A DNA stretch of 64,000 bases from Umezawaea sp036375055 (GTDB lineage: Bacteria; Actinomycetota; Actinomycetes; Mycobacteriales; Pseudonocardiaceae). Made by a program: the position numbers and the translations under genes. The stretch lies in assembly GCF_036375055.1 (NCBI RefSeq), contig NZ_DASUSQ010000002.1:1-64000 (forward strand), written 5' to 3'. The notes under the pieces were generated by a model. It saw nothing but the letters and a program-made list of their open reading frames with translations. It had not been told where the DNA came from and ran no database searches. Positions within the stretch are counted from its first letter, which is position 1, and every line of letters starts with the position of its first letter. Below are positions 8,309 to 17,600 of the stretch, piece after piece.

Positions 8309-9180
8309 GATCCATCCCCCGTGACCATCGTTCCGACACCGCTGGAGGTGAAGACCTCCAGCAGCACGGAGTGCTCCACCCTGCCGTCGATGACGTGCGC
8401 CCGCGGGACACCGCCGCGCACCGCCCGCAGGCAGGCCTCCATCTTCGGGACCATGCCGCTGTCCAGGTGCGGCAGCATCTTCTCCAGGTCGTCCGCGCTC
8501 ACCTCGTGCAGCAGCGACGACCGGTCCGGCCAGTCCGAGTACAGACCCTCGACGTCGGTCAGCACCACGAGCTTCCGCGCCCGCAGCGCGATGGCGAGCG
8601 CACCGGCGGCGGTGTCCGCGTTCACGTTGTGCACGACGCCGTCGGCGTCCGGCGCGACCGAGCTGACGACCGGGATCCGGCCCGCCCGCACGAGGTCCAG
8701 CACGGCGTCCGGGTTCACGCCCACGATGTCGCCGACCAGGCCGATGTCCACCGGCTCGCCGTCCACGATCGCGGGGCGGCGGCTCGCGGTGAACAGGTGG
8801 GCGTCCTCGCCGGACATGCCGACCGCGTGCGGGCCGTGGGCGTTGATCAGGCCGACGAGTTCCCGGCCGACCTGGCCGACCAGGACCATGCGGACGACGT
8901 CCATCGCCTCCGGCGTGGTGACCCGCAGGCCGCCGCGGAACTCGCTGTGGATGCCCAGCCTCGTGAGCATCGCGCCGATCTGCGGGCCGCCGCCGTGCAC
9001 GACGACCGGGTGCAGGCCCGCGAGCTTGAGGAACACCATGTCCTCGGCGAACGCCCTCTTGAGCCGGTCGTCGACCATGGCGTTGCCGCCGTACTTCACC
9101 ACGACGACCGCGTCGCGGAACCGCTGCAACCACGGCAGCGCCTCGACCAGGACGGCCGCCTTCTCGCCCGCCGGGTTCAC
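8305..9180 (-). CDS. argB: acetylglutamate kinase ArgB
   Basis: The 291-residue amino-acid kinase phosphorylates N-acetylglutamate. The ATP/substrate glycine loops KYGGNA (29-34) and HGGGPQ (62-67) and the downstream FRGGLRVT and NVNADTAAG motifs are present. The GTG start overlaps the argJ stop by 4 bp. Enzymes of this type are often arginine-feedback-regulated, but that cannot be read from the sequence alone. Confidence 0.97.
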   Translation of the reverse strand: MNPAGEKAAVLVEALPWLQRFRDAVVVVKYGGNAMVDDRLKRAFAEDMVFLKLAGLHPVVVHGGGPQIGAMLTRLGIHSEFRGGLRVTTPEAMDVVRMVLVGQVGRELVGLINAHGPHAVGMSGEDAHLFTASRRPAIVDGEPVDIGLVGDIVGVNPDAVLDLVRAGRIPVVSSVAPDADGVVHNVNADTAAGALAIALRARKLVVLTDVEGLYSDWPDRSSLLHEVSADDLEKMLPHLDSGMVPKMEACLRAVRGGVPRAHVIDGRVEHSVLLEVFTSSGVGTMVTGDGS

Positions 9181-10349
9181 GACGAGTACGCGCTGTTCTC
9201 TTCGACGTACTCGTGCGACAGGTCGGTGGTGAGGATCGTCGCGGTCGCGCCGCCCACGCCGAGGTCGATCACGATCTCGATCTCGCGGCCGGACAGGTCG
9301 GCCGCGGAGCGGTCCTCGGCCTTGGTGCCGTTGGCGAACAGCGTGGCGCGGTTGATCGTGATGCCCAGCCGGTCCGGGTCGATCACGGCGTCGGCGCGGC
9401 CGATCGCCATCGCGATCCGGCCCCAGTTCGGGTCCGAGCCGTACAGCGCGGTCTTGACCAGGTTGTCCTCGGCGACCGTGCGGCCGACCAGGACCGCCTC
9501 CGCCTCGGTCGCGGCACCTCGGACGGTGATCGAGACCTCCTTGGTGACGCCCTCGGCGTCGCCCTGGAGCTGCTTGACCAGGTCGCCCGCGACGGCGGTG
9601 AGCAGGGCCGTGAAGTCCTCGGCGGTCGGCGTCACGCCCGACGCGCCGGAGGCCAGCACGAGCACGGTGTCGTTGGTGGACGTGCCGCCGTCGACGTCGA
9701 GGCGGTCGAACGTCCGGGTGGTGGCCGCGCGCAGGGCCGTGTCGAGCGCGGCGCCGTCGATGACGGCGTCGGTGGTGATGACCGACAGCATCGTGGCCAT
9801 GTTCGGCGCGAGCATCCCCGCGCCCTTCACGAAACCGCCGATCGACCAGCCGTCGGCGTGCGCCTCCCACGACTGCTTGGCGCGCGAGTCCGTGGTGAGC
9901 ACGGCGGTCGCGGCGTTGAAGCCCGCCTCGACGGTGCTGTCGAGCGCCTTGGCCGCGCTGTCCACACCGGACCGGACCGCGTCCATCGGCAGCCGCTCGC
10001 CGATCAGGCCGGTGGAGCAGACGGCGACCTCGATCGCGCCGCAGTCCAGCACCTCTGCGACCTTCTCGGCCGTGGCGTGCGTGTCCTGGAAGCCCTCGGG
10101 GCCGGTGCACGCGTTCGCGCCGCCGGAGTTGAGGACGACCGCGGTGAGCCGCCGCTCCTTGATGACCTGCGCGGACCACAGCACCGGCGCGGCCTTGACC
10201 TTGTTCGTGGTGAACACGCCCGCGGCCGCGTCCAGCGGCCCGGTGTTCACCACCAGGGCAAGGTCCGGCGCACCGGTCGCCTTGATGCCCGCGGCGACGC
10301 CCGCCGCCGTGAAGCCCAGGGGGCCGGTAACACCCTTGTCGCGGATCAT
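9177..10349 (-). CDS. argJ: bifunctional ornithine acetyltransferase / N-acetylglutamate synthase ArgJ
   Basis: The 390-residue protein recycles the acetyl group from acetylornithine to glutamate. ArgJ precursors self-cleave before a threonine in an (A)TML motif; here KGAGMLAPNMATML places the nucleophile at Thr186. The DPNWGR segment and the C-terminal HEYVEENSAYSS tail are family-typical. The ATG overlaps the argC stop (ATGA). Confidence 0.97.
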   Translation of the reverse strand: MIRDKGVTGPLGFTAAGVAAGIKATGAPDLALVVNTGPLDAAAGVFTTNKVKAAPVLWSAQVIKERRLTAVVLNSGGANACTGPEGFQDTHATAEKVAEVLDCGAIEVAVCSTGLIGERLPMDAVRSGVDSAAKALDSTVEAGFNAATAVLTTDSRAKQSWEAHADGWSIGGFVKGAGMLAPNMATMLSVITTDAVIDGAALDTALRAATTRTFDRLDVDGGTSTNDTVLVLASGASGVTPTAEDFTALLTAVAGDLVKQLQGDAEGVTKEVSITVRGAATEAEAVLVGRTVAEDNLVKTALYGSDPNWGRIAMAIGRADAVIDPDRLGITINRATLFANGTKAEDRSAADLSGREIEIVIDLGVGGATATILTTDLSHEYVEENSAYSS

Positions 10350-11368
10350 GGAGCCACTCCCACAGTGGACAGGCCGGTCGTCTCCGGCAGGCCGAGCGCC
10401 AGGTTCATGCACTGCACGGCGGCACCGGCGGTGCCCTTCGTCAGGTTGTCGATCGCCGCCACGACGACGAGGCGGTTCAGGTCGGGGTCCACCGCGACCT
10501 GGATCTGCACCGCGTTCGAGCCGAGCACGGCGCCCGTGGTGGGCCAGTGGCCCTCGGGCAGCAGGTGCACGAACGGCTCGTCCGCGTACGCCTCCTCGTA
10601 GACCGCCCGCACGTCCCGCGCCTCCGGGCGCAGCTGCGCCGAGCAGGTGGCGAGGATGCCGCGCGGCAGCGGTGCCAGCACGGGGGTGAACGACACCCCG
10701 ATCGGCCGGTCCGCGACGGCGCTGAGGTTCTGCACGATCTCGGGCGTGTGGCGGTGCGTGCCGCCGACGCCGTACGCGCTCAGCGAGCCCATCACCTCCG
10801 AGCCCAGCAGGTTCGTCTTCGCGGCCTTGCCCGCGCCGGACGTGCCGGACACCGCGACCACCACCACCTCGGGTTCGACCAGGTCGGCGGCGACCACGGG
10901 GGCGAGCGCGAGGGAGGACACGGTCGGGTAGCAGCCGGGGACGGCGACGCGCCTGGTCCCGACGAGCTTCTCCCGCTGACCGGGGAGTTCGGGGAGGCCG
11001 TAGGGCCAGTGGCCCGCGTGCTCGCCGCCGTACCAGCGCTCCCACGCCCACGCGTCCACCAGCCGGTGGTCGGCCCCGCAGTCGACGACGAGCACGTCGT
11101 CGCCGAGCCGGGCCGCCAGGTCGGCGGACTTGCCGTGGGGCAGCGCGAGGAACACGACGTCGTGGCCTGCCAGCACCTCGACCGTCGTGTCCTGGAGCAC
11201 CCGGTCGGCGAGCGGCAGCAGGTGGGGCTGGTGGGCGAGCAGCGGGCTGCCCGCGTTGCCACCGGCCGTGAGGGCACCGATCTCCACGTCGGGGTGGGAG
11301 AGCAGGAGCCGCAGCACCTCGCCCCCCGCGTACCCGCTGGCTCCGGCGACCGCGATCCGCACTGTCAT
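10346..11368 (-). CDS. argC: N-acetyl-gamma-glutamyl-phosphate reductase ArgC
   Basis: The 340-residue NADPH-dependent reductase makes N-acetylglutamate semialdehyde. It has the Rossmann motif GASGYAGGE (9-17) and the catalytic cysteine in VPGCYPT (Cys146). The start is set at ATG 11368 rather than an in-frame upstream codon at 11404, because 11368 gives the normal N-terminus (MTVRIAVAGASG) and lies exactly at the predicted transcription start. First gene of the arg operon. Confidence 0.96.
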   Translation of the reverse strand: MTVRIAVAGASGYAGGEVLRLLLSHPDVEIGALTAGGNAGSPLLAHQPHLLPLADRVLQDTTVEVLAGHDVVFLALPHGKSADLAARLGDDVLVVDCGADHRLVDAWAWERWYGGEHAGHWPYGLPELPGQREKLVGTRRVAVPGCYPTVSSLALAPVVAADLVEPEVVVVAVSGTSGAGKAAKTNLLGSEVMGSLSAYGVGGTHRHTPEIVQNLSAVADRPIGVSFTPVLAPLPRGILATCSAQLRPEARDVRAVYEEAYADEPFVHLLPEGHWPTTGAVLGSNAVQIQVAVDPDLNRLVVVAAIDNLTKGTAGAAVQCMNLALGLPETTGLSTVGVAP

Positions 11369-11404
11369 GCGGATAATTATGCATTGCGCTGCAAACTTAC
11401 TCAA
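11366..11404 (-). promoter_or_regulatory. argC promoter, probably leaderless, with ARG box
   Basis: Reading the minus strand: -35 TTGAGT (11404-11399), a 17-nt spacer, -10 CATAAT (11381-11376), then seven bases to the argC ATG at 11368. Transcription should therefore begin at or one base before the start codon, and no Shine-Dalgarno sequence fits between. The sequence TGCATAATTATCCGCAT (11383-11367) overlaps the -10 and resembles an ArgR half-site pair (TGCAT...ATGCA type). ArgR bound here would block RNA polymerase directly. Confidence 0.65.
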
Positions 11405-11528
11405 CCCTTATTCGGGCCCCTGTCCGGGTGACCCGGCTCGCACCCGCACAGCGCACCCCGACATCCGACCGTACACGGCACCCGACCTCCGCGGGGCGCC
11501 GTCTGCCAGCGGAAACACCCCGGCAGCA

Positions 11529-11563
11529 CGCGGGGCCGCGGTCGGCTCGACCACGGCCCCGCG
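11529..11563 (-). terminator. terminator after the methyltransferase gene
   Basis: Arms of 15 nt (11529-11543 and 11549-11563) with one mismatch and a 5-nt loop, starting 13 bp past the methyltransferase stop. It would separate that gene from the downstream arg promoter. Confidence 0.75.
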
Positions 11564-11575
11564 ACGCGACCCGGA

Positions 11576-12415
11576 TCAGGCGGGCTTCACCGCGACGAAC
11601 TCGCCGACGGTGAACACACCCGCGGCGCGCGCGGCGTCGAGCGCCCGCTTGCCCTCCGCGAACACGTCGCTCTCCTCGCCCTCGTAGGCGAACCAGCCCT
11701 GGCCGTCCTCCGGCGGGGTGCTGCCCCAGCAGGGCACGTCGGGGTAGAGGTCGACGGCCCGCTCCACCACGAGGCCCGCGTCCTCGATCATCCGCCGGTA
11801 GCCCTCGACGGTGCCGTGCCAGGGGATCGAGATGTGGTGCTCGACCGGGTCCATCCACCGCTTGATCTGCTCCGCGGTCCGGTGCTCGCCGAACGGGCGC
11901 TGGAGCCAGTCCACACCGACCAGACGTCCGCCCGGCTTGAGGACGCGGGCCGCCGCGCGGAAGAACGCGGCCTTGTCCGGCAGGTGGCAGACCGACTCGT
12001 ACCAGGTCACGGCGTCCAGGCAGCCGTCGGGCCACGCGGAGAGGGTGCGGTAGTCGTCGTCGCCGATCGTGTGGAACGCGACCTGCTCGCCGAACCCCAT
12101 CTCGCGGGCGTAGTCCCGCGCCCGCTGGGACAGCCACTCGTTGTTGCTCACGCCGACGAAGTGGGCTCCGCTGACGGACGCCATGTGGACCGTCGCGCCA
12201 CCCACACCGGAGCCGAAGTCGAGCGCCCAGTCGCCCGCGCCGAGCCCGGCGTCCGCGACCAGCCGCTCCTCCAGGACACGCGCGGCCTCGGCCGGCGAGT
12301 GCCCGGCCTGCTCCGACGCCAGGTCACCGTGGTGCCAGAACGGCCCCATCAGCGCTTCGTACGCGGGTCCGGCCACGTCGTAGTAGGCCCGGACGCGCTC
12401 TTCCACATCTCCCAC
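11576..12415 (-). CDS. class I SAM-dependent methyltransferase
   Basis: The 279-residue protein has a Rossmann methyltransferase fold with motif I DFGSGVGG (66-73). Downstream come the acidic segment GVSNNE, the DAVTWYESVCHLPDK region and the post-motif LKPGGRLVGVDW. This layout resembles the sterol/cyclopropane/small-molecule C-methyltransferase group, but the acceptor cannot be read. The GTG at 12415 is preferred because GAGGAGGG lies at good spacing upstream. It is divergent from the gntR-ABC operon and stands alone. Confidence 0.85.
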   Translation of the reverse strand: MGDVEERVRAYYDVAGPAYEALMGPFWHHGDLASEQAGHSPAEAARVLEERLVADAGLGAGDWALDFGSGVGGATVHMASVSGAHFVGVSNNEWLSQRARDYAREMGFGEQVAFHTIGDDDYRTLSAWPDGCLDAVTWYESVCHLPDKAAFFRAAARVLKPGGRLVGVDWLQRPFGEHRTAEQIKRWMDPVEHHISIPWHGTVEGYRRMIEDAGLVVERAVDLYPDVPCWGSTPPEDGQGWFAYEGEESDVFAEGKRALDAARAAGVFTVGEFVAVKPA

Positions 12416-12489
12416 TTGCCACCCTCCTCGAATTCCGCAAGAGGGTCGCACCACCCGCTTCGCGGTCGGTACCGCCGTCGGGACGGGAC

Positions 12490-12544
12490 TTGCGTCACGG
12501 TGGGCCCCCGGTGCATCATGCTTTCACCAATTAAGTAGTGAAAG
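12490..12544 (+). promoter_or_regulatory. promoter and likely autoregulatory operator of the gntR-ABC operon
   Basis: A perfect inverted repeat CTTTCAC (12521-12527) / GTGAAAG (12538-12544) with a 10-bp spacer lies just before the gntR start. A tentative promoter (TTGCGT at 12490-12495, CATCAT at 12514-12519) would place +1 inside it. YtrA-type regulators commonly repress their own operon, so this is the best operator candidate. Confidence 0.5.
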
Positions 12545-12552
12545 GGTCTTGG

Positions 12553-12936
12553 GTGATCGAGTTCCGGATCGACCGCCGCTCCGGGGTCGCCGCCTACCTG
12601 CAACTCGTGCACCAGACGAAGCAGGCACTGCGGTTGGGACTGCTCCAGCCCGGCGACCGGCTGCCGACGGCCAAGGAGGTCATGACGGCGACCGCCATGA
12701 ACCCCAACACGGTGTTGAAGGCGTACCGGGAGCTCGAACGTGAGGGGCTCGTCGAAGGCAGGCGGGGATTGGGCACGTTCGTGATCGGGACGCTGGCGAG
12801 GCCGGGGGCGAGCGACGACGGGCCGCTGCGGGAAGGGCTCGGGGCGTGGCTGGCGACGGCCGAGACCGCCGGGCTGGAGCGGGAAGACGTGGAGGCACTG
12901 GTGAAGGCCGTGCTGGACGAGCACTACGGGACGTGA
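12553..12936 (+). CDS. GntR-family regulator, YtrA subfamily
   Basis: The 127-residue repressor has an N-terminal GntR winged helix (recognition region TAKEVMTATAMNPNTVLKAY, about 38-58) and only a short C-terminal helical extension, the mark of the YtrA subfamily that controls adjacent ABC transporters. The start GTG at 12553 gives the usual N-terminus (MIEFRIDRRSGVAAYLQ) with AAAGGG upstream; an earlier in-frame GTG (12538) lies inside the operator. The ABC ATPase gene follows after 10 bp. Confidence 0.92.
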   Translation: MIEFRIDRRSGVAAYLQLVHQTKQALRLGLLQPGDRLPTAKEVMTATAMNPNTVLKAYRELEREGLVEGRRGLGTFVIGTLARPGASDDGPLREGLGAWLATAETAGLEREDVEALVKAVLDEHYGT

Positions 12937-12946
12937 GGAAGTCACC

Positions 12947-13789
12947 ATGGACGAGGGGTCGGCCGCGCTCGCCGCGGCCGGATTGGGCAAGCGCTACCGG
13001 CGGGGCTGGGCGCTGAAGGACTGCACGTTCACGTTGCCCGTCGGGCGGATCGCGGCGCTGGTCGGGCCGAACGGCGCGGGCAAGTCGACGCTGATGTCGC
13101 TGGCGACGGGGCTGCTGCGCGCGACCGAGGGCGGCGTCGAGGTGCTGGGCAGGCCGGGGTTCCTCGCGCAGGGGAAGCCGCTGTACCAGGGGTTCACCGT
13201 CGACGAGATGCTGCGGGCGGGTCGGCTGCTGAACCCGGACTGGGACGACGAGTACGCGCGGCGGCTGGTCGACGAGGCTCGGGTGCCGCTGGGGGCGAAG
13301 GTCCGCACGCTGTCCGGCGGGCAGCGGACGCGGGTCGCGCTGGCCGTGACGCTCGGCCGCAGGCCGGAGGTCGTGCTGCTGGACGAGCCGCTGGCCGACC
13401 TGGACCCGTTGGCGCGCCAGGAGGTCATGCAGGCGCTGATGGCCGAGGTCGCCGAGACCGGGACGACCGTGGTGCTGTCGTCGCACGTCCTCGCGGACCT
13501 CGACGGGATCTGCGACCACCTGCTCCTGCTGTCCAACGGGCGGGTGCGGCTCGCGGGCGACGTGGAGGACCTGCTGGCCGAGCACCGGCTGGTGGTCGGA
13601 CCGCGGTCGCTGGACGTGCCGCCCGAGGTGCTGGTGGAGCGGCGCGACACCGACCGCCAGTCGACGGTGCTGGTGCGCGGGTGGGAGGGCCCGCCGGGCG
13701 TGGAGGTGCTCGACCCCACGCTGGAGGAGTTGGCGCTCGGGTACTTCCGGGCGGGTCGCGTGGCGGCCGAGCGGGGGGTGGCGGCATGA
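12947..13789 (+). CDS. ABC transporter ATP-binding protein
   Basis: A 280-residue ATPase with Walker A GPNGAGKS (40-47), signature LSGGQ (122-126), Walker B VVLLDEP (142-148) and the switch histidine in LSSHVLADL. The C-terminal 70 residues are variable and may contact the permease. It sits between its GntR regulator and the permease gene (ATGA overlap). The substrate is not identifiable; YtrA-linked systems are often exporters or lantibiotic/cell-envelope stress transporters, which here is inference. Confidence 0.93.
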   Translation: MDEGSAALAAAGLGKRYRRGWALKDCTFTLPVGRIAALVGPNGAGKSTLMSLATGLLRATEGGVEVLGRPGFLAQGKPLYQGFTVDEMLRAGRLLNPDWDDEYARRLVDEARVPLGAKVRTLSGGQRTRVALAVTLGRRPEVVLLDEPLADLDPLARQEVMQALMAEVAETGTTVVLSSHVLADLDGICDHLLLLSNGRVRLAGDVEDLLAEHRLVVGPRSLDVPPEVLVERRDTDRQSTVLVRGWEGPPGVEVLDPTLEELALGYFRAGRVAAERGVAA

Positions 13790-14655
13790 CGTGGGTGGCG
13801 TGGCGGCAGCAGCGGCTGCTGACCCTGGTGTCGCTGGGGATCGTGGCGGTGGTCGCCGCCGGGATGGCCTGGCTGTGGGCCGACGTGGCCTCGGTGATGC
13901 CGATGGACCTCGCGGGCCTCGACCTGCGCTACGACGAGTTCCTCCAGTACGTCCCGATGGTGATGCTGGTCCTGCCGGTGCTGCTGGGGATGTTCGCCGG
14001 TGCCCCGGTGTTCGCCCGCGAACTGGAGCAGGGCACGCACGTCTTCGGCCTCACCCAGTCGATCGGCCGGACCCGGTGGTGGACGACGAAGGTGCTCGTC
14101 GCCGGTGTCCCGGTGACGGTGGCGATGACGCTGCTCGGGCTGCTCAACGCGAAGGCCCTGGGGCCGTTGAGCACCCTGATGACGAGCAGGCTCCAGACCC
14201 CGATGTTCGAGAGCCAGGGGCTCGTCCTCGGCGCGTACACGGCGTTCGCGTTCGCGCTCGGGGCCACGGCGGGGCTGCTGGTGCGCAGCACGCTGGCCTC
14301 CATGGCGATCACCATCGCCGGGTACCTCGCGCTGCTGGTCGTCGTCGGCAACGCGGCCCGGCCCCACTACGCCACGCCGGAGTTCGCCCCGTCCGGCGCG
14401 GGCGAGCCCGGCGCGTGGCGCGTGGAGATCGGCTACCAGGACGCGCGGGGCAACCCGATGGACTTCTCCCCCGGCGAGTGCGGGCTGGAGTCGCTCCCGG
14501 TCTGCATGACCCAGCACGGCGTCGCGGGCCAGTTCACCAGGTTCCACCCGGCCGAGCGGTTCTGGGACTTCCAGCTCCTGGAGAGCGGGATCGTCGTCCT
14601 GGCCGTCGCGGCGCTGCTGGGCGTCGGCGCGTGGGCCGTGCGCCGGATCCACTAG
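13786..14655 (+). CDS. ABC transporter permease
   Basis: The 289-residue integral membrane protein has about six hydrophobic segments: one near the N-terminus (about 10-27), one near 50-70 and others across 100-190, a polar extracellular domain between about 195 and 255, and a final helix before the basic C-terminus. The large loop contains two cysteines (ECGLES, VCMTQ) that could form a disulfide. It partners with the upstream ATPase. The stop codon TAG shares a CTAG palindrome with the stop of the opposite-strand WD40 gene, so the two genes end on the same four bases. Confidence 0.88.
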   Translation: MTWVAWRQQRLLTLVSLGIVAVVAAGMAWLWADVASVMPMDLAGLDLRYDEFLQYVPMVMLVLPVLLGMFAGAPVFARELEQGTHVFGLTQSIGRTRWWTTKVLVAGVPVTVAMTLLGLLNAKALGPLSTLMTSRLQTPMFESQGLVLGAYTAFAFALGATAGLLVRSTLASMAITIAGYLALLVVVGNAARPHYATPEFAPSGAGEPGAWRVEIGYQDARGNPMDFSPGECGLESLPVCMTQHGVAGQFTRFHPAERFWDFQLLESGIVVLAVAALLGVGAWAVRRIH

Positions 14656-17600
14656 GGACACGGCGGTTCCAGCGGCAGGCCGGGGAACTGCCGGGCCCAC
14701 TGGTCGGCGGTGATGGGCGGTGCGGCCACCGCGCAGATCCGCTCCACGACCCGGTCGACGTCGAGTTCCCACAGCCGCACCGCGTGGTCGCCGCCCGCCG
14801 AGGCGAGGGTCCGGCCGTCCGGGCTGAACGCGACGGTCCAGATCCGGTCGGTGTGGCCCCGCAGCACCAGCGGGTCGCGCGGGTCGGCCACGGTCCACAC
14901 CCGGACCGTCTCGTCGTTGCCCGCGGTCGCCACCCGGCGGCCGTCCGCGCTGAACACCACCCGCTGCACCGGGCCGTTGTGGCCGGTCAGCGTGGCGAGC
15001 GGCAGGGGGTGGCGGGGGTCGGCGAGGTCCCAGAGCTTGGCGGTGGCGTCGATGCTCGACGTGGCGAGCACCGACCCGGTGAACGCCACCGAGGACACGG
15101 TGCCGCTGTGACCGGTCAACGGCGGCAGGGCGCGCGGGTGGTCGGGGTCCGCGACGTCCCACAGCCCCACCTCCCGGTGGTCGGTGGCGACGGCGAGCGT
15201 GCGGCCGTCGCCGCTGATCGCCAGGTGCGAGAACTGGTCGTGCGGGTCGGTGGTGACGGTGCTCCGCAGCCGCGGGCTCCGGGGATCGGCGACGTCCCAC
15301 AGCGCGACCAGCCCGTCGACGTTCGACGTCACCAGCAGTGCGCCGTCGGCGCTGAACGCGGCCGTCACCACCCCGGTGGACTCGGCGGGCAGCGCGACCG
15401 GCTCGGTGCCCGGCCACAGCCGCACCACGCCGTCGAGGTCACCGGTGGCGAGGACGTCGCCGCGCGGCGCGTAGGCGACGACGCCGACCGGTCCGGCGTG
15501 CACCGGGAGGGCGCCGACCTCGGTGACGTGGAACGGTTCCGGCCGCCACGTCCGCACGGTCGCGTCCTCGGACCCGGACGCGAGCGTGCGGCCGTCCGGG
15601 CTGAACGCCACCGACCACACCGGTTCGGTGTGCCGGGCGACGGCGAGCCCGCCGAGGTCCTCCAACCGCACCACGCGGTCGTCGCTCGTGGTGGCCAGGG
15701 TGCTGCCGTCGGGGCTGAACGACGCGGACCACACGGCGTCGGTGTGACCGGTGAACGCCACCAGCTCGGAGGGCGCGCGGACGTCGGAGACGTCCCACAG
15801 CCGGGCCGTCTTGTCGTCGGCGGCGGTGGCGAGCGTCCGGTCGTCCGGGCCGAACGCGAGGCCGTGCACCACGCCCGCGTGGCCCGCGGCGGTCGACAGC
15901 GCGGCGGGTCGCGTCGGATCGGCGACGTCCCACAGCCGCGCGGTCCGGTCCCCGCCGCCCGTGGCCAGCGTGCGGCCGTCACGGGTGAACGCCACGGCCA
16001 GCGCCTCGCCGCCGAGGTCCACCGCGGACAGCTGTCCGCCGGTGGCGAGGTCCCACAGGCGGACCGTGCCGTCCCAGCTCGCCGAGGCCAGCACGCCGCC
16101 GCCGATCGCGAGGGCGTGCACCAGGCCGGTGTGGCCCGCGAGCGTGCGCAGCGGCGCAGGCCCGCGGGGATCGGCCAGGTCCCACAGGCGGATCGTGCCG
16201 TCCTCGCCCGCGGTGGCGAGCACCCGGCCGTCGGCCCGGAAGGCCACGGCCTCGATCTGGCCGACGTGCCCGGTGACGGTCGCGAGCGCCACCGGGGCGC
16301 GGGGATCGGTCACGTCCCAGAGCCGCGCGGTGCCGTCGTAGCTCGCGGTCGCCAGCCGCGAGCCGTCCGGGCTGAACGCGAGCGCGTGCACGGCGTCCTG
16401 GTGCCCGGTGAGCCTGCCGAGTTCACGCGGCCGGTGCACGTCGCCGACGTCCCACAGCACCACGACCCGGTCGCGGGCCGCCGTCGCGAGCAGCGTGCCG
16501 CCGGGGTGGAAGACCGCCCCCGTGGTCGCCTCGGCGTGCGCGGTGATCCTGGTGGCGTACGGGGCGGCGACCGTGCTGAGGAGGCTGTCGCGCGCCTCGG
16601 GCAGCGGCGCCAGCCGGTACGCGGCCAGCCGGAGCTGCGCGGCCAGCGCGGGATCGGTCTGGCCGATCACGTCGGCGTCCGTGACCGCCTTGCGCGCCAG
16701 CGTGACCGCGAGCTGCGCGTCGGCCGCGCCTCGGGCGCCGACCGCGACGACCGTGGCCGCCACGGCGACCACCAGCAGCACCGACAGCACGCCGACGAGC
16801 TGCCGGAGCCTGCGCGTCCGCCGCCGCGCGGCCTCCCGCTCCGCCGCCTCGGCGGCGAGGCCCGCGTCGAGGAACGTCCGCTCCCGCTCGTTGAGCACGC
16901 TCGGGTCGCGCCGCGCCCAGTCCGTCGCGAGGGCCAGCGGAGCACCCCGGTACAGCGACCCCGCGTCCCGCCCGTGCTCCTCCCACGCCCGTGCCGCCTC
17001 GGTCAGGTGGCGGTGGACCCGCAGACCGGCTCGGTCCTCGGCGATCCACTCCCCGAGCCGCGGCCACGACCGCAGGACGGCCTCGTGGCTCAGCTCCACC
17101 CCGTCGTCGTCCACGGTCAGCAGTCGGGCCCGCGCGAGGCTCTCCAGCACCTCGGCGTGGTCGCCGGTCAACTCCGCGCGCCGGACCCGGCGCTTGGTGT
17201 CCTCGACACCGTCACCGGGCGCGATGAGCCGCAGGAAGACCTGGCGGGCCAAGGCCCTGCTCCCGTCGTCGAACCCGGCGTAGACGTCCTCGGCGGACTT
17301 CGCGACCGCGCCCGCGATGCCGCCGGTCGCCTCGTAGCCCGCGACGGTCAGCGTGTCGTCCTCGCGGCGGCGCCACGTCTCCAGCAGGGCGTGCGACAGG
17401 TGCGGGAGGACTCCGGGTTCACCGGTCGCGTCGGCGACCAGCCGGGCCACGAGGTCCGCCTCCACCACGCAGCCCGCCTTGAGCGCGGGCCGCGTGATCG
17501 CACTTCGCAGCTCCTCCGCGGACATCGGCCCGACCAGGAGCTGGCCCGACTCCACGGCCTCGGCGAGGTCCGGGTGGTCGGCGCAGTGCCCGTAGAAGTC

